Assembly: GCA_947455845.1 (NCBI GenBank)
Contig: CANGQE010000072.1
Coordinates: forward strand, 1 to 7,081
Source of the DNA: Rickettsiales bacterium
Lineage (GTDB): Bacteria; Pseudomonadota; Alphaproteobacteria; Rickettsiales; UBA1997
Length of the DNA stretch: 7,081 nt
Direction of reading: 5' to 3'
In this document: positions 5,801 to 7,081 of the stretch, piece by piece
Numbering within the stretch: position 1 is the first letter of the stretch
How the letters are laid out: the number at the start of each line of letters is the position of its first letter
Notes under the pieces: generated by a model
What the model saw: only the letters and a program-made list of their open reading frames with translations
Databases searched by the model: none
Told to the model about the DNA's origin: nothing
Translations under genes and position numbers: made by a program

Positions 5801-7081
5801 AGGTTAAATATTCAACTCTGTTGGCATCCGCAGCGAAGAAATTTGCAATGGTGATAATGTCAGAAGTTCCTTGCTGGAATATTATTAAATTATTGCCGCT
5901 TTTTGACATTGATAGGCTAGTGGAATCAATTCCTGATCCAAAGGATATTATGTCGGCAGTGCCGCCATCTTCACCAATTACATCAATGTTGTAATTGGTA
6001 TCAAAGATGTAAATGTCGGAATCTGCGCCACCTCTTAAGAAGTCGTTGCCGGTTCCGCCATTAAGGGTGTCAGCTCCGCCACCGGAGTAAATATAATCAT
6101 CTCCGGCGCCGCCACCTAGATTGTCAGTAAAAGGTGTGCCAATTATGGTGTCGTTGATTGAAGAACCGCTGGCAGTAATGCCATCAGAAATTGCGAATGA
6201 AGTGCCGTCGCTAAATTGAATATTTTCAATTTTGCTGCCATTGAAGAAATTAACGATCGTGATTTGATCGGATAAGTTGGAGATTTTAATCACAAGATTA
6301 CTGCCTGAAGCTTCCATCAGAATATCTTTTTGAGTAATACCTTCTCCGAAAATAATCGTATCATTGCCATCATAATTGCTAATCACATCTTGTCCGTCAC
6401 CGAGATTAAATACAAAGCTGTCATCGCCACCATTTAAGAATAAATCTTCAAAATAATCGTTACCTAATCCGCCAATATTAGTGTCGTTGCCGTAGCCGCC
6501 GTAAATCGTGTCATTTCCTGCGCCGCCGTTAATAATATCGTCTCCACCGGCTCCGTGGATAATGTCGTTTCCAATATTGCCGTTGATGGTGTCGCCATAA
6601 TAATCAACACCAAATATAGTTTCGCCGTTAACATTAAGGCCTTGAAGAGTAAGTCCGTTAACTAGGCTCATTACGCTGCCATCAAAGAATTGCAGTGAGT
6701 CAATTTTACCAAAACTATCTAGGGAGTAGAAAAAATATTTGATTGATATTTGGTCGCCACCATTGCCGACTTTAATAATTAGAGACTGATTATTGGCGCA
6801 ATCAGGAATTAATGTAATGTCTGATGCAGAGATGCCTTCTCCGAAAATAATAGTGTCATTTCCTGAGTAATTAAAAATTACATCTTGTCCATCGCCAAGG
6901 TTAAAAAGGAAGGTATCATCACCCTGACCTAGGTTGGCTTCTTCAAAATAATCGTTACCTAATCCGCCGATATTAGTGTCGTTGCCGTAGCCGCCGTAAA
7001 TCGTGTCATTTCCTGCGCCGCCGTTAATAATATCGTCTCCACCGGCTCCGTGGATAATGTCGTTTCCAATATTGCCGTTGA
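2856..7081 (-). CDS. Giant secreted RTX / cadherin-like adhesin (type I secretion substrate), partial, start beyond the right edge
   Basis: The reading frame has no stop from 2858 to the window edge, so 1407 C-terminal residues are visible and the N terminus is missing. The ATG at 6671 is an internal Met. Residue 1 here is the first full codon at 7079. Order: RTX nonapeptides 1-45 plus HCBP-related module (about 53-134); a second copy, RTX 166-210 plus HCBP-related (about 217-294); a third, RTX 313-357 plus HCBP-related (about 358-432); six tandem Ig/cadherin-like domains (about 446-1015); a dystroglycan-type cadherin (He_PIG-like) domain (about 1017-1110, with LPSWLSFNAETLELTGIPTD at 1064-1083); an RTX-associated linker (1140-1248); eight RTX nonapeptides (1249-1320); and a C-terminal type I secretion region (1321-1407) ending in hydrophobic/acidic residues. 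The Asp/Asn-Gly loops bind calcium outside the cell in this family. Only one Cys (residue 94) is visible, as expected for a secreted RTX protein. The likely role is surface adhesion or biofilm; no enzymatic domain is seen. The transporter genes are not in the window. Confidence 0.92.
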   Translation of the reverse strand, partial: NGNIGNDIIHGAGGDDIINGGAGNDTIYGGYGNDTNIGGLGNDYFEEANLGQGDDTFLFNLGDGQDVIFNYSGNDTIIFGEGISASDITLIPDCANNQSLIIKVGNGGDQISIKYFFYSLDSFGKIDSLQFFDGSVMSLVNGLTLQGLNVNGETIFGVDYYGDTINGNIGNDIIHGAGGDDIINGGAGNDTIYGGYGNDTNIGGLGNDYFEDLFLNGGDDSFVFNLGDGQDVISNYDGNDTIIFGEGITQKDILMEASGSNLVIKISNLSDQITIVNFFNGSKIENIQFSDGTSFAISDGITASGSSINDTIIGTPFTDNLGGGAGDDYIYSGGGADTLNGGTGNDFLRGGADSDIYIFDTNYNIDVIGEDGGTADIISFGSGIDSTSLSMSKSGNNLIIFQQGTSDIITIANFFAADANRVEYLTFANGEKFNLSNVTSADLESFSYSVNGYAITNEDSSVKIKLLNSDDQTSVYSSIISLGNPVNGSVNQDSDGNIIYTPNTNYNGSDSFVISYLDNLGATQSKNITLNILPTNDAPTASDLSLALNEDESLEIDALKSSNDIDGDTTLSISYAANPNYGSVSIANGEIIYTPNSNFNGTDSFQYSITDNKGGTDTKTISLTILPVNDAPISIDDSATTNEDQAILIDITNNDSDIETGFIASSIINITEGPAHGSVTIQSDGKIYYNPDLDYDGSDSFKYTITDSGGLVSNVSTVAITVNDVNDAPKVITGSHLSFNEDTSALINISDYFYDPENDTLEITAISAESGTAAIVGNQISYLGNSNFNGIDRINVTLKDANGALSNFTVNATVNAINDAPIAQNDSFTVFDHTLTRLTALNNDTDIEDVLFASNIISFTNPLYGTVSINPADGSFLYQVEQDYIGTDYFTYTITDSAGLTSSATVNINSTLSNFAPVAVADNFTTNEDQAITISFADIFANDSDIEDGTAIQNLTESKIVFATPSNGSISVNFNNRTLTYTPNKDYNGSDSISYQIKDSGNKTATASINLNILPIYDAITLPNKIGSKQAQIDKNFSYNLGTLFTNVDHSALQITVQTADGSELPSWLSFNAETLELTGIPTDADYGFKIISLTATDGTTTIETKFNLITDKELEGDEDANIIQAINGTVSGINGSPDLLIGSQDDDVMQFVGDESWHSNFLSLNYYTEDLLVIESKLINFDAFDGQDGIDTINLTNNSDGIFLDNLMSLNPSKNSSRLSGIEIINGEDGDDLIDLSSLDFTYGNVTLNGGNGDDVLWSNDGDDILNGDSGNDQIVGGRGDDIMSGGTDNDIIKGYIGDDTLIGGAGADILTGGAGSDIFNFSSLSDSTISSSDLITDFTKGEDSISFSGLNFTNITSNTNSTDASTLIYHFDNGTTVIENSDHTFMLKLTGNIALDESDFNFAPS
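3120..3335 (-). repeat. C-terminal RTX nonapeptide array, eight units
   Basis: This stretch encodes exactly eight 9-residue units (residues 1249-1320 of the visible protein), from NGGNGDDVL to TGGAGSDIF, with the consensus GGxGxDxUx. These form a calcium-binding parallel beta-roll after secretion. The region is followed by a segment resembling the serralysin-type C-terminal domain (SDLITDFTKGEDSISFSG, residues 1333-1350), which in this class carries the uncleaved type I secretion signal. Confidence 0.88.
4035..5744 (-). repeat. Six tandem Ig/cadherin-like domains of about 95 residues
   Basis: The region encodes six related beta-sandwich repeats (residues about 446-1015). The anchor motif YNGSDSF or a variant recurs at residues 505, 598, 694, 787, 883 and 986, giving periods of 93, 96, 93, 96 and 103. 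Domains usually open with NEDxx after an NDAP linker; NDAP is present at 535, 628, 725 and 817, and NED at 457, 549, 641, 740 and 927. The fifth domain lacks NED. The pattern matches the cadherin-like/Big_9-type repeats of large bacterial adhesins. The repeats are divergent in sequence, so they are old duplications. Confidence 0.85.
6009..6143 (-). repeat. RTX nonapeptide block of module C, five units
   Basis: Residues 313-357 read as five 9-residue units, IGTPFTDNL through RGGADSDIY. The first and last units are degenerate. The block is followed by an HCBP-related segment with the hallmark IIFQQGTSDIITIANFF (399-415). It is the most divergent of the three N-terminal RTX plus HCBP modules. 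Confidence 0.8.
6445..6586 (-). repeat. Internal duplication, copy 1 (RTX block of module B)
   Basis: These 142 bases match 6940-7081 at 141 positions, offset 495 bases (165 codons). The only difference is A6474 versus G6969, a silent change in an Ile codon. The stretch encodes five RTX nonapeptides, from NGNIGNDII to IGGLGNDYF. Sequence towards lower coordinates diverges abruptly even though the protein module continues to be homologous. Confidence 0.95.
6940..7081 (-). repeat. Internal duplication, copy 2 (RTX block of module A), runs off the window
   Basis: Partner of 6445-6586 with one mismatch in 142 bases. Because it reaches the right edge, the true length of the duplicated block and the number of further copies upstream in the gene are unknown. 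It encodes the first 47 visible residues of the RTX protein. Confidence 0.95.

Noticed and set aside
2856..6671. ATG at 6671 as the start of the RTX gene (1271-residue protein)
   Set aside because: The frame is open for another 136 codons to the window edge, and those codons encode an obvious homologous RTX plus HCBP-related module, so this Met is internal.

Overview
The window looks like a chromosomal stretch from an AT-rich (by eye) alphaproteobacterium. The organism call is inference. It rests on an O-succinylhomoserine sulfhydrylase of alphaproteobacterial type, a ThiS ending in a Gly-rich tail, and a large type I secretion (RTX) protein with HCBP-related modules. No rRNA, tRNA, CRISPR, transposase or phage gene was seen.

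Layout from left to right: (1) 1-155 is non-coding, with a run of 11 C and a heptanucleotide tandem array (AATTCTT) ending just before thiS. (2) thiS, plus strand, 156-365. (3) A short convergent gap filled by a second heptanucleotide family (consensus CARTTAN). (4) Minus strand, 417-1040: an unrecognised 207-residue protein that starts with TTG behind a good Shine-Dalgarno sequence, 11 bases after the yajQ stop. (5) yajQ, minus strand, 1052-1543. (6) A 90-base gap made almost entirely of two facing CARTTAN arrays that form an 18-bp perfect inverted repeat. (7) metZ, minus strand, 1634-2830. (8) A small GC-rich palindrome that holds the stop codon of the next gene in its loop. (9) From 2856 to the right edge, minus strand: a giant secreted RTX/cadherin-like protein. 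Its frame is still open at the edge, so only its last 1407 residues are visible.

Functionally this is a mix of housekeeping genes (thiamine sulfur carrier, methionine synthesis, nucleotide or c-di-GMP binding YajQ) beside one large cell-surface or secreted adhesin-like gene. Only yajQ and the 207-residue gene look translationally coupled. The secretion apparatus and the rest of the thiamine pathway are not in the window.

I found no convincing new multi-gene system. The most unusual material is non-coding: every intergenic gap is occupied by heptanucleotide repeats or a palindrome placed within about 20 bases of a start or stop codon. Inside the RTX gene there is also a very recent, nearly base-perfect internal duplication running off the window edge.
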